In this document: one piece after another, positions 7,374-14,526 of the stretch
Numbering within the stretch: the first letter of the stretch is position 1
How the letters are laid out: each line of letters opens with the position of its first letter
Source: JBBQVS01 sp038211295
GTDB lineage: Bacteria > Chloroflexota > Ktedonobacteria > Ktedonobacterales > Ktedonobacteraceae
Assembly: GCA_038211295.1 (NCBI GenBank)
Contig: JBBQVS010000060.1
Span: 1-24,613 of the forward strand
Reading direction: 5' to 3'
DNA: 24,613 nt
Notes under the pieces: generated by a model
Database searches by the model: none
Seen by the model: the letters and a program-made list of their open reading frames with translations, nothing else
Told to the model about the DNA's origin: nothing
Program-made: the position numbers and the translations under genes

Positions 7374-8990
7374 ATGCGTATGTTTGAACAAGTAAAGAGA
7401 GCATATGCTCAATCGCTCTGGTTTCGTCTGGTGTGTTATGCCGCGCTTTGTCTCTATGCGGCACTGCTCTTTTCGCTCGCGGGTGGTTTTCCGCCCTGGG
7501 CGTGGCGGTTTCTTGTGCTGACATTGCCGCAGGTCCCCAGGCTTGTACAGGTGCGCGGCGTTATTGTGTTTGTGCCACTATTTGGACTTGTGTTGTTGTC
7601 ACTTGCGCTACTCGTCCTGTGGTCTGTCTTTGTGACCGCATGGCTGAACATTCTGATTTACTGGTATCAAGAGCGACAGATGAAACAGCTTGGCACACAA
7701 GAAGAGCAGGAAGAGCGAGAAGACTTCGCGGCACAGGAAACCTTTGTACAAACTCGACCACCGCAGCAAGCACAGCAGTATACATCCCCCGCAGCCGCGC
7801 AGGCCATCTATCAGATGCAAACGCAACCTGCGCTTCACGCGGTCACAGGAGAACGCGCGTCAGCACCTCCGCTTGTGCGGCAAATTGTGGGTGGAACTGG
7901 AAGAGAGCAAAGCGGAACGTATTACCCTGCATCGGTAGCCTCGGCGGTGCGTGCTCAAGTGAGAAATGAACCCGCGACCCCTCTGCCAATGCGTCAATCG
8001 AGCACTTACGGAACACGTCCGACAAGCGTTTCTTCTGTACCGCGCCCGGCGTTGCACGTCATGCCATCAGTTTATGAGGAGGAAGATGAATGTGAGGAGC
8101 AAGAAACGCATCTCTATAGCGATGATGAAGACTTCGACACGTTGCCAATGCTTGACGACAACGGTGAATCTCTTATAGCCGCAAACAAGAATAATAAAGA
8201 AGAGTCGCTACGTTTCGCGATTGGTATTGCTTCCGATGCTGGCATTGCACGCAAAGATCAGCCCAACGAAGATAACCTGCTTGCTATTCAAGGCACCTGT
8301 ATAACGCCGACAGGCCCCTTGCCCGTTGGCCTCTTTGTGGTCGCGGACGGCATGGGAGGACATGCCAATGGGCGCGAGGCCAGCCGTCTGGCGATACAAG
8401 CGTTCAGTGATGTGGTTGTGCCTGCCATGCTGCGGAGTGTCGAGGACGAAAACATCTTCGTCGATATGCTGAAAGATGGAGTCCACCGTGCGAACCTGAA
8501 CATCTACCAACGCAACCGTCAGCAGGAACACAGTATGGGAACCACCATTACCGCCGCTTTACTCGTGGGCGCGAAGGCATACATCGCCAATGTCGGCGAT
8601 AGTCGTACCTATATATATAGGAGCGAAAACGCCACGTTAGAACAAGTGACGCGCGATCATTCTCACGTTGCGCTGCTTGTCGAAAAAGGCGCGATCACGC
8701 GTGACGATATCTACACGCATCCCAAACGCAACCAGATTTATCGCTGCCTGGGTGAGCACGCATCGGTGCAGATTGATCTTTTCGAGCAGACACTAACTCC
8801 TGGTGACGCCCTCTTGCTCTGCTCCGATGGTCTCTGGGAGATGGTACGTGACCACGCGTTAGAGGATATCATGCGTACTTCCCTGACACAGCCAGCTTAT
8901 GCCAGCATGACCTTGATCGAGGCTGCGCTGAACGCGGGCGGAGCCGACAATGTGAGCGCGGTTGTTGTCGCGGTAGGCACAGAGGCGTAG
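7374..8990 (+). CDS. Membrane-anchored PP2C-type Ser/Thr protein phosphatase
   Basis: 538 aa. Two N-terminal membrane spans (about 16-40 and 62-95) are followed by a long Gln/Pro-rich linker and acidic stretch (to about 270) and a C-terminal PPM/PP2C catalytic domain (about 277-536) on the cytosolic side. Metal-binding and catalytic motifs are complete: DAGIARKDQPNEDN (about 288-301), ADGMGGH (about 323-329), MGTTITAALL, GDSR (about 408-411), CSDGLWE (about 482-488) and GGADNVSAVVV (about 521-531). It should remove phosphate from Ser/Thr residues in an Mn/Mg-dependent way, opposing Hanks-type kinases. No kinase is in the window. GTGAGGAGC before the ATG is a good ribosome site. It closes the plus-strand run and converges with the MOSC-like gene, with only 7 bp between stops. 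Confidence 0.9.
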   Translation: MRMFEQVKRAYAQSLWFRLVCYAALCLYAALLFSLAGGFPPWAWRFLVLTLPQVPRLVQVRGVIVFVPLFGLVLLSLALLVLWSVFVTAWLNILIYWYQERQMKQLGTQEEQEEREDFAAQETFVQTRPPQQAQQYTSPAAAQAIYQMQTQPALHAVTGERASAPPLVRQIVGGTGREQSGTYYPASVASAVRAQVRNEPATPLPMRQSSTYGTRPTSVSSVPRPALHVMPSVYEEEDECEEQETHLYSDDEDFDTLPMLDDNGESLIAANKNNKEESLRFAIGIASDAGIARKDQPNEDNLLAIQGTCITPTGPLPVGLFVVADGMGGHANGREASRLAIQAFSDVVVPAMLRSVEDENIFVDMLKDGVHRANLNIYQRNRQQEHSMGTTITAALLVGAKAYIANVGDSRTYIYRSENATLEQVTRDHSHVALLVEKGAITRDDIYTHPKRNQIYRCLGEHASVQIDLFEQTLTPGDALLLCSDGLWEMVRDHALEDIMRTSLTQPAYASMTLIEAALNAGGADNVSAVVVAVGTEA

Positions 8991-8997
8991 GAGTGCG

Positions 8998-9585
8998 CTA
9001 CCGCGTGTCTACTCTGAATAGTACATCACCCGTGCACACGCTAACTTGTCGCGCTTTGTCCTTGAGTTCCGCGAGGAAACCACGCCGCCCGTGCATTAGA
9101 AACTGCAATGTCGCCTTCACCTCATCAGGTGCAAGTGGCCTGTTTGCGGCGTATATGCTAAATGGCAGGCATGGCACAACGGCTTCTATATTGGTAAGCA
9201 AGATGCAGTCGCCGCTTGCCTGTTGTTGAATAGCAAGCCCGCTCTGTAGCTCTGCGAGCGTGTACATCCTGTCTGTCTCGACAAGAATATTTTCGCCTGC
9301 ACAGGCATCTACGACATGTTCACCAAAGCGTGAACGCATCGAGTTGTAGTAACTGGTGAAGCCGAGCGAGAAGCCATTGTCACCACGACTTTTTGTGCGT
9401 GGGTGAGTGGCGTTATGAACGTCAAGAACATACTCACCATCGTCTGTCACACCCACAACACCAGGCTCCGAAAGCAAAAGCCGCTCAACGACAAGCAGCC
9501 GTGTTGAGTCGTACCGCTCAGGTTTCCCCACTTTGATTGACTCTGGTTGAACCTGTACCAGCAGGATGCGCCCAATTTTTTGCAT
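8998..9585 (-). CDS. MOSC-domain-like protein
   Basis: 195 aa. IGRILLVQVQPESIKVG at the start, ACAGENILVETDRMYTL in the middle and SGDCILLTNIEAVVPCLPF later follow the MOSC (molybdenum cofactor sulfurase C-terminal) pattern: a beta-barrel with a GEN motif and a conserved Pro-Cys that can carry sulfur. Stand-alone MOSC proteins of about 200 aa are thought to bind molybdenum cofactor or take part in sulfur transfer; the substrate cannot be told here. No molybdoenzyme gene is nearby. The start lies 9 nt after the stop of the upstream Cache sensor, so it is probably translated from the same minus-strand message, but a functional link with the sensor is not evident. Confidence 0.65.
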   Translation of the reverse strand: MQKIGRILLVQVQPESIKVGKPERYDSTRLLVVERLLLSEPGVVGVTDDGEYVLDVHNATHPRTKSRGDNGFSLGFTSYYNSMRSRFGEHVVDACAGENILVETDRMYTLAELQSGLAIQQQASGDCILLTNIEAVVPCLPFSIYAANRPLAPDEVKATLQFLMHGRRGFLAELKDKARQVSVCTGDVLFRVDTR

Positions 9586-9594
9586 GATACACTA

Positions 9595-11136
9595 TCACTT
9601 TCCAACGACGGTACGTAACTGATTGACCACCTGCTCCAATTGACGCGAGGCATCGGTGGCGGAGGTCGCGCCGGCGGCAAGCTGTTCGGTCACTTGAGTC
9701 GTAACACGAATAGCAGTCGCGAGATTTTTACTGCTTTCCTCTTGCCGCGTAGCCGCGCTCTCGATATATTTTGATGTTGCTAGTATCTCGTCCAGATGGC
9801 GCGAAATTGTCGGCTCATCCAGCAATTTCCAACGGCTTATAAGCTGTGTGCTCACGTCGGTAAGTTTGTGTGCCGCGATACCTGTAGCATTTGTGTAATA
9901 ACGCACCGATTGCAACCCGACCTGCGACGACTCGATAATCCACCGTTGCTCCGTCGCGGTTGTCTGTTCTTTGTGCGCGAGCGTTTTGAGCGATTGACTG
10001 CTTGTGCTAAGTGCCACTGCCGAGTTCATGATAGGAAGAGCGATGCGACGACCAATGCCCAATCCGATCACAGCCGCTATAATAAGAACTGCTAACGCGA
10101 TCAAACCTGAGTAGATAAGCTGCTGGTTAGCAATCGCGGTAACAACGTTCAGTGGACTCAGTACGAGGAATGTCCAGGGCATGACCGCGCTCTTGTATAT
10201 TGCCGCCTGAAAAGGCTCATTTTTGCCTGTAGGCGTCAACGAGAATGTGCTTGGCGGCGTGGTTTGATTCAGCTTTTGAGCAAGTTCAGGGTCTGGGAGT
10301 ACACGCACTGTTTTGCTGTCATTGCCGTAAAGGTTTTGTGCGCTAATCTGCTGCTGAACCTTTTGCGTGAGTGGCTCGATGGACGTAAAGAGTTCTGGTG
10401 GTCGTGAATAGCCCGATGGATTATTCGCTGAGAAGTTATAGGTGGTATTGGTTTGTAGCGTCGTATACGCGATGCGTACCCCATTCTGGTCTACGATACA
10501 CGCATAGCTCTGGTTTCCCCGATCTGCGGCTTCGCGGTTCACCAAATCCCAGATATGGTACATGCTAAGCGTCGCGCGAATGATACCGAGCAGGTGCGTA
10601 CCTGTGCTATACACAGGCGCGTAGATATCGACAAACGCCTGATTCAGGCCCGCGTCAAAAGAGACGTTCGAGAGCAGCGATTTGTTGACCTGTTGCAGTT
10701 GTGTGAGTATGTCAGGCGCGATGTAAAAATTTCCGTGTGGACGTGGGTCCGTGGGATAAGAAAGAAGGGGTTTACCCCGTTGTGCGTCAAGCAATGACCA
10801 TGTGTCGTAGTTTGGATCGAGCTGCCGCCAGGTCGTAAGCCCGTCTCTGGCTCCTTGCGTGTCGGCCTTATTTCCGCTAAGATAGCTTTGAATAACTGCT
10901 GACTTGCCTAATGTCTCTGCCTCTTGAATACGCTCGATAAGATATGCGTCAACTAAAGAAACCCGTGTACGCGCGTCAGCCTCCATTTCAGTTGATGTCT
11001 GAGCAATAAGTTGCGGACGCGAAAGAAATTCACTGCTTGCGACGGCGATGAGCAAAGGAAGAACGGCAGTAAAGACAAGCAAAATAGAAATACGGACACT
11101 CAACGAAAGCGATTTTTTTGTACGTTGTTGTGACAT
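9595..11136 (-). CDS. Cache-type membrane sensor, copy 1 (chemoreceptor-like, no signalling tip)
   Basis: 513 aa from the ATG at 11136, chosen because AGAGGAGGT lies directly upstream; the longer open frame to 11358 is an overlap with the preceding gene. Topology: membrane span 1 (about 14-36), an external sensor of about 300 residues with dCache features (DAYLIERIQEAETL, LLDAQRGKPLLSYP, VDIYAPVYSTGTHLLGIIRATLSM, ACIVDQNGVRIA), and membrane span 2 (about 340-362). A cytosolic segment of about 150 residues follows, rich in Ala, Thr and Gln and largely helical (SSQVGLQSVRYYTNATGIAAHKL ... TEQLAAGATSATDASRQLEQVV). The chemoreceptor hairpin tip ([25 protein letters not shown] type) is absent, as are kinase and cyclase domains. 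The partner DUF4388 gene ends 26 nt upstream. A full paralogue lies just upstream (11899-13416). Confidence 0.75.
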   Translation of the reverse strand: MSQQRTKKSLSLSVRISILLVFTAVLPLLIAVASSEFLSRPQLIAQTSTEMEADARTRVSLVDAYLIERIQEAETLGKSAVIQSYLSGNKADTQGARDGLTTWRQLDPNYDTWSLLDAQRGKPLLSYPTDPRPHGNFYIAPDILTQLQQVNKSLLSNVSFDAGLNQAFVDIYAPVYSTGTHLLGIIRATLSMYHIWDLVNREAADRGNQSYACIVDQNGVRIAYTTLQTNTTYNFSANNPSGYSRPPELFTSIEPLTQKVQQQISAQNLYGNDSKTVRVLPDPELAQKLNQTTPPSTFSLTPTGKNEPFQAAIYKSAVMPWTFLVLSPLNVVTAIANQQLIYSGLIALAVLIIAAVIGLGIGRRIALPIMNSAVALSTSSQSLKTLAHKEQTTATEQRWIIESSQVGLQSVRYYTNATGIAAHKLTDVSTQLISRWKLLDEPTISRHLDEILATSKYIESAATRQEESSKNLATAIRVTTQVTEQLAAGATSATDASRQLEQVVNQLRTVVGK

Positions 11137-11162
11137 AGATACCTCCTCTTTCACTAAAGTAA

Positions 11163-11720
11163 CTACTGACGGATAAAGCCAGCTTGCTCTAATTCCTGTA
11201 GTTGTTGTGACACTTCTTCGACATTGCGACCTACTAGTCGTGCAATTTCTGAAACTTCGCGCCGCCCATCTATAAGCAAAAGAATCCTGCGATGCGTGCG
11301 CGAGAGTCCCGTTGACCCCAGGAGCAAGAGTGCTTCCTCGACAGGGCGTGTGTGACAAGGTGCTCTATTCGTTGACGCGAATGTATTTGCACGCTCTGGC
11401 GATGTTCTAATTCCCTGATTGGAGACATACGAAGTATAGGGCGAGTTCGGCCTTTGAAAGGGAGAGGCTGGTGTGTCGTTCGTCGGCTCAAGAAACGCAA
11501 ACATGCAGTGTTGCCACGTTTGTAATCGGCTCAACGCCTCTTGTCCAGAACGAGACCCGACACTCGCATGAGTAACTTGCCCATGCACAAACGTGACTAT
11601 CCCTTCCTCAAAGGTAGCGTTCTGGCCCCGCTCGACTGTGAGTGTGCCGGTTTTACGTCCCAGCTGAATCACTTTGATGACATCAGCCAATCTCTCTGTT
11701 ATTGTTTCTCGCTGCTGCAA
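11163..11720 (-). CDS. DUF4388 (PATAN)-winged-helix protein, copy 1
   Basis: 185 aa if started at the TTG at 11720, which has GGAGG six bases upstream and gives an N-terminus (QQRETITERLADVIKVIQLGRKTGTLTVERG) aligning with the second copy. Other in-frame starts are ATG at 11735 and GTG at 11777; the latter's Shine-Dalgarno would overlap the predicted transcription start. Residues about 8-85 are a PATAN/DUF4388 domain (LGRKTGTLTVERG, GIVTFVHGQVTHASVG, GQEALSRLQTW), common in signalling proteins of Deltaproteobacteria, Deinococcus and Chloroflexota. After a Ser/Pro-rich linker, the last 60 residues (GLSRTHRRILLLIDGRREVSEIARLVGRNVEEVSQQLQELEQAGFI) look like a winged helix. First gene of the minus unit with the Cache sensor 26 nt downstream, so a sensor-coupled adaptor or regulator is likely. 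Confidence 0.7.
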   Translation of the reverse strand: MQQRETITERLADVIKVIQLGRKTGTLTVERGQNATFEEGIVTFVHGQVTHASVGSRSGQEALSRLQTWQHCMFAFLEPTNDTPASPFQRPNSPYTSYVSNQGIRTSPERANTFASTNRAPCHTRPVEEALLLLGSTGLSRTHRRILLLIDGRREVSEIARLVGRNVEEVSQQLQELEQAGFIRQ

Positions 11721-11795
11721 AACATCCCTCCACATCACCACATGATGCTCAGCTCTGAGTATCAACGTAAAGGCCACTCATTGTATACCTCACGA

Positions 11796-11823
11796 TTTGT
11801 ATAAACATATCACAATGTGTCAA
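11796..11823 (-). promoter_or_regulatory. Promoter of DUF4388/Cache unit 1
   Basis: On the minus strand, TTGACA (11818-11823) and TACAAA (11796-11801) are 16 bases apart; TATACA overlaps the -10. It aligns without gaps to the promoter of the second unit (14089-14116), with 18 of 28 positions identical by eye. A 12-bp dyad ATTGT-AC-ACAAT sits upstream at 11854-11865. Confidence 0.55.
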
Positions 11824-11898
11824 ATTGCCCCGTGTAGATATTACTTTCAGGCTATTGTACACAATGCTTGTCTAACACAGATGCAGCAGCGCAACATT

Positions 11899-13416
11899 CT
11901 ATTTACCCGCGACATACCGTAGTTCTTCAACAACGTGCTCAAGTTGTGTTGCCGCGCTGGTTGCGGATGTCGCACCGGCGGAAAGCTGCTCAGTGACCTG
12001 CGTCGCGACCTTTAGCGCGGTTGCCAACTTTTGATTGCTTGTTCCCTGATAATGCGCTGCGTTCTCAATGTACTGTGCCGTCGTGATGATATGTTCCAGA
12101 TGTTGCCGCGCGGACTGCTCGTCAATGGTATACCAGTTGTTTGCCAGTTCCGTGCCGATATCGTTAAGTTGATGTGCCGCCACTTTTGTCGCATCGGTAT
12201 AATACTGTACCGACTGTAACCCAACTTGCGACGAATCCACCACCCACATCTGCTCCGAGGCGGCGTCCTGTTGCCTGGTCGCGAGCGTGTTTAAGGCGTT
12301 ACTACTCTTTTGCAACGACTCTACCGAGGTCATTACAGGATATGAGATGCGCCGCCCCACAATAATACCAAGTATGATAGCAAGTACCCCAAGTGCCAAT
12401 ATAACAATTACGGTGAAAACAAGTTGCTGATCCGCAACAAGCGTTACAGTGCTGGTAGGGCTGAGCACATAATATGTCCAATCAACCGTGCTTGTCGCGC
12501 GTTGCACAACCTGAAAATCAATGTCCTGCCCCACCAGCTTTCCCTGCGTTGGTGTATTGGAGGTCTTGTGAAGACCTGCCGCCAGCATATCATCCGCAAC
12601 CACCGGCACCGCATTCGCTGAACCATAACGGGACTCGTTTGTGATCTGCTGCTGAACCTGTGGTGACAAATTTTCTACCGATTTGAATAGACGCGCCGCA
12701 TCCATATCCGCGATACTCACCCCATTCTCGTCGAGAATAAAGGCGGAACGACCATCATTATTTTTACCCACATCTTGCTTCACAATATTCCAGATGTAGT
12801 CAAGAGTGAGCGTAGAACGCATAAAACCGAGAAAAGGTACATTGGTTGTTCCGCCAACAGGACTGTAAATGTTGATGGACGCTTTTTCCGTTACGGGATT
12901 GTAATAGACCGAAGAGGCAAAGGTTTTGAGCGCACTTACCTTTTTCAAATCTTCTGGTGGCACCATGTACTTGCCATGCATTGGCGGCACAATCGGATAA
13001 GAGACTCGTAACTTGCCTTGCGGATCAAATAATGCCCAGTTTGTGTAATTTTTGTCACGAAAACTGCCCGCTATTAGCGCATATACAGTGTACTTGGTGA
13101 GGCCGGCATATGTGTCACTAGTACTGGGAGTAGAGTGTAAAAAGTCTTGAACTGGCTGCACCTGACATAATGTTTGCGCGTCGAGTAATCGCTCGTTAAA
13201 GTAGGTGTTGATGAGTTGAACACGCGATTGCGCGTCGGTCGTCATTGCTTCATTCGCTTGTGCGATCAAGGTTGGACGTGACTGCCATACCGTAAATAGT
13301 AATGTAAGAATGAGGGGCAATACCGCCGCGACACCCAGTACAAAGGAGATACGTACAGACAACGAGGGCTGTCGTCGTTGCAATCGTGTTGTCTCCCGCA
13401 TCTCGTGTTGAGCCAT
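11899..13416 (-). CDS. Cache-type membrane sensor, copy 2
   Basis: 505 aa, clear paralogue of the sensor at 9595-11136 with the same plan: span 1 (about 22-44), external dCache-like region (INTYFNERLLDAQTL, ALFDPQGKLRVSYPI, ASINIYSPVGGTTNVPFLGFMRSTLTL, AFILDENGVSIA), span 2 (about 331-354) and a cytosolic C-terminal segment of about 150 residues. The segment shares SSQVGLQSV.YYT.AT..AAH.L.D and TQVTEQL.AGATSAT....QLE.VV..LR.V.GK with copy 1. The outer sensor regions differ much more than the C-terminal segments, as expected if ligands differ but the output is shared. No chemoreceptor tip, kinase or cyclase is present. AAAGGATGG lies upstream of the ATG with slightly long spacing. The DUF4388 partner stops 24 nt upstream. 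Confidence 0.75.
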   Translation of the reverse strand: MAQHEMRETTRLQRRQPSLSVRISFVLGVAAVLPLILTLLFTVWQSRPTLIAQANEAMTTDAQSRVQLINTYFNERLLDAQTLCQVQPVQDFLHSTPSTSDTYAGLTKYTVYALIAGSFRDKNYTNWALFDPQGKLRVSYPIVPPMHGKYMVPPEDLKKVSALKTFASSVYYNPVTEKASINIYSPVGGTTNVPFLGFMRSTLTLDYIWNIVKQDVGKNNDGRSAFILDENGVSIADMDAARLFKSVENLSPQVQQQITNESRYGSANAVPVVADDMLAAGLHKTSNTPTQGKLVGQDIDFQVVQRATSTVDWTYYVLSPTSTVTLVADQQLVFTVIVILALGVLAIILGIIVGRRISYPVMTSVESLQKSSNALNTLATRQQDAASEQMWVVDSSQVGLQSVQYYTDATKVAAHQLNDIGTELANNWYTIDEQSARQHLEHIITTAQYIENAAHYQGTSNQKLATALKVATQVTEQLSAGATSATSAATQLEHVVEELRYVAGK

Positions 13417-13440
13417 GATAAGTAAACCATCCTTTACTGT

Positions 13441-14046
13441 CTATCGAATAACGCCAATATATGCGAGGTCACGTAAGAGCTTGAAGACCTCATCTTGCTT
13501 TCGTCCCGTTAAACGTAAGAGTTCTGCCATGCTTCTTTGACCATCAACGAGTAAAAAGAGCTGACGGTGTACTCGTGAAAGTCCCGCATGTTCTATGTGC
13601 TGTAGTGCCTGTTCGCCCTGCTGCACACGCCTGGGTATAACATCCAAAATAGAGTGTCCCGATGGCTGCGAAGGCGACATCTGCTTGTGTAACGGAACAA
13701 CGTGTTGTTTACCGCTATCCTGTGTCATCTGCTTTTGGGGCTGTTCTATCATCATCTGGTGGCGTATTGCTATAAGTGGTTGTGTGTCTTTCTCTAGCAT
13801 CTGTGTATGAGTGAAGAGAAAGCGGCATTGTCCCCAGCCTTTGAACCAGAGCAGAGCTTGCTGCCCGTGTAGACCACGCTCACCGTGTGCCTGCGTAACT
13901 TGCCCATTCATAAAGGTAATCTCCCCCGTTTCAAAGGATGAGTCAGTGCTACGCTCAACGGTAAGTATCCCTGTTTTGCGTCCGAGCTGAATAACCTCGA
14001 TGACATTGGCAAGCTGGTCTGTCTGTGTTCCACGTTGTGGCGGCAT
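13441..14046 (-). CDS. DUF4388 (PATAN)-winged-helix protein, copy 2
   Basis: 201 aa. The N-terminal PATAN/DUF4388 domain (NVIEVIQLGRKTGILTVERS, GEITFMNGQVTQAHGERGLHGQQALLWFKGW) occupies about residues 8-85. A Gln/Pro-rich linker follows. The C-terminal winged-helix-like part, about residues 145-201 (GLSRVHRQLFLLVDGQRSMAELLRLTGRKQDEVFKLLRDLAYIGVI), aligns well with copy 1. DUF4388 domains occur in gliding, chemosensory and response-regulator proteins, probably as protein-binding adaptors. The start at 14046 has GGAG about 11 bases upstream. It heads the second minus-strand pair with the Cache sensor 24 nt downstream, so the two are almost certainly expressed together. Confidence 0.75.
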   Translation of the reverse strand: MPPQRGTQTDQLANVIEVIQLGRKTGILTVERSTDSSFETGEITFMNGQVTQAHGERGLHGQQALLWFKGWGQCRFLFTHTQMLEKDTQPLIAIRHQMMIEQPQKQMTQDSGKQHVVPLHKQMSPSQPSGHSILDVIPRRVQQGEQALQHIEHAGLSRVHRQLFLLVDGQRSMAELLRLTGRKQDEVFKLLRDLAYIGVIR

Positions 14047-14088
14047 GGATGTAGTGCTCCGACTCTAAACAACATACAAATACGTGTT

Positions 14089-14116
14089 TTTTTATAATAG
14101 AGACATATTGTGGCAA
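14089..14116 (-). promoter_or_regulatory. Promoter of DUF4388/Cache unit 2
   Basis: On the minus strand, TTGCCA (14111-14116), 16 bases, TAAAAA (14089-14094), with a TATAAA overlapping. Alone it is moderate, but it matches the promoter of unit 1 base for base at 18 of 28 positions, in the same place relative to its gene pair. Confidence 0.5.
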
Positions 14117-14405
14117 CAGTAGAACATTGTGTGGCGCATCTCTACTATCTTCCAGATGAGTTGGTGACATAAGCATAACACACATGACCGAACTTGACAA
14201 AATATGTGTGGCTATATCATCTATTGCAGGTAATGTTTCGTCATTTTAGATATTATAGTAGTACTTTTAGCGGATCGTACTCTCTATTTATATCATATTA
14301 TTGAAACGTTGGTAAGGGAAGCCGCTTAATGGAGGCGAGCAGGTAAAATGTGGCCCCCTTCACGATAAAATGTGCGATAATAAGTAAAACCTGTGCTAGG
14401 ATATG

Positions 14406-14444
14406 TTGACAGGGATCAGAGAGAGGCGCACACTCTGCTGTCAA
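14406..14444 (+). promoter_or_regulatory. Nested inverted repeat upstream of the sigma gene
   Basis: TTGACAG (14406-14412) pairs with CTGTCAA (14438-14444), and inside it CAGAG (14417-14421) pairs with CTCTG (14433-14437), giving 12 base pairs with a 4-base bulge and an 11-base loop. It lies just upstream of the candidate promoter at 14447, so it may be a protein-binding site or a transcription-stopping hairpin. Function unknown. Confidence 0.35.
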
Positions 14445-14446
14445 AC

Positions 14447-14485
14447 TTGTACCTTATATAGTGCTCATGTTATACTTCATGAGCA
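14447..14485 (+). promoter_or_regulatory. Candidate sigma-gene promoter with operator-like dyad over the -10
   Basis: TTGTAC (14447-14452), an 18-base spacer and TATACT (14471-14476) form a plausible promoter. A perfect 8-base inverted repeat, TGCTCATG (14462-14469) and CATGAGCA (14478-14485), brackets the -10 box. A repressor bound there would block RNA polymerase directly. The start codon is about 40 bases downstream. Confidence 0.5.
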
Positions 14486-14526
14486 TACTACGGAGTAGTT
14501 AATTTTGAAGCAGGGAGCTATGCTTG

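Larger units (their letters stand above)
14047..14526. other. Divergent intergenic region between DUF4388 copy 2 and the sigma gene
   Basis: 480 bases with no convincing gene. It holds the minus-strand promoter of unit 2 (14089-14116), two ATTGTG motifs 19 bases apart (14107-14112 and 14126-14131), a weak plus-strand promoter-like pair TTGACA/TATCAT (14194-14220, 15-base spacer), an AT-rich tract (14240-14310), a nested stem-loop (14406-14444) and a candidate sigma-gene promoter with a dyad over its -10 box (14447-14485). Confidence 0.6.

Noticed and set aside
11137..11358. N-terminal extension of the first Cache sensor in the same frame
   Set aside because: It overlaps the DUF4388 coding region, has an atypical composition, and the ATG at 11136 has an excellent ribosome site and matches the paralogue's start.
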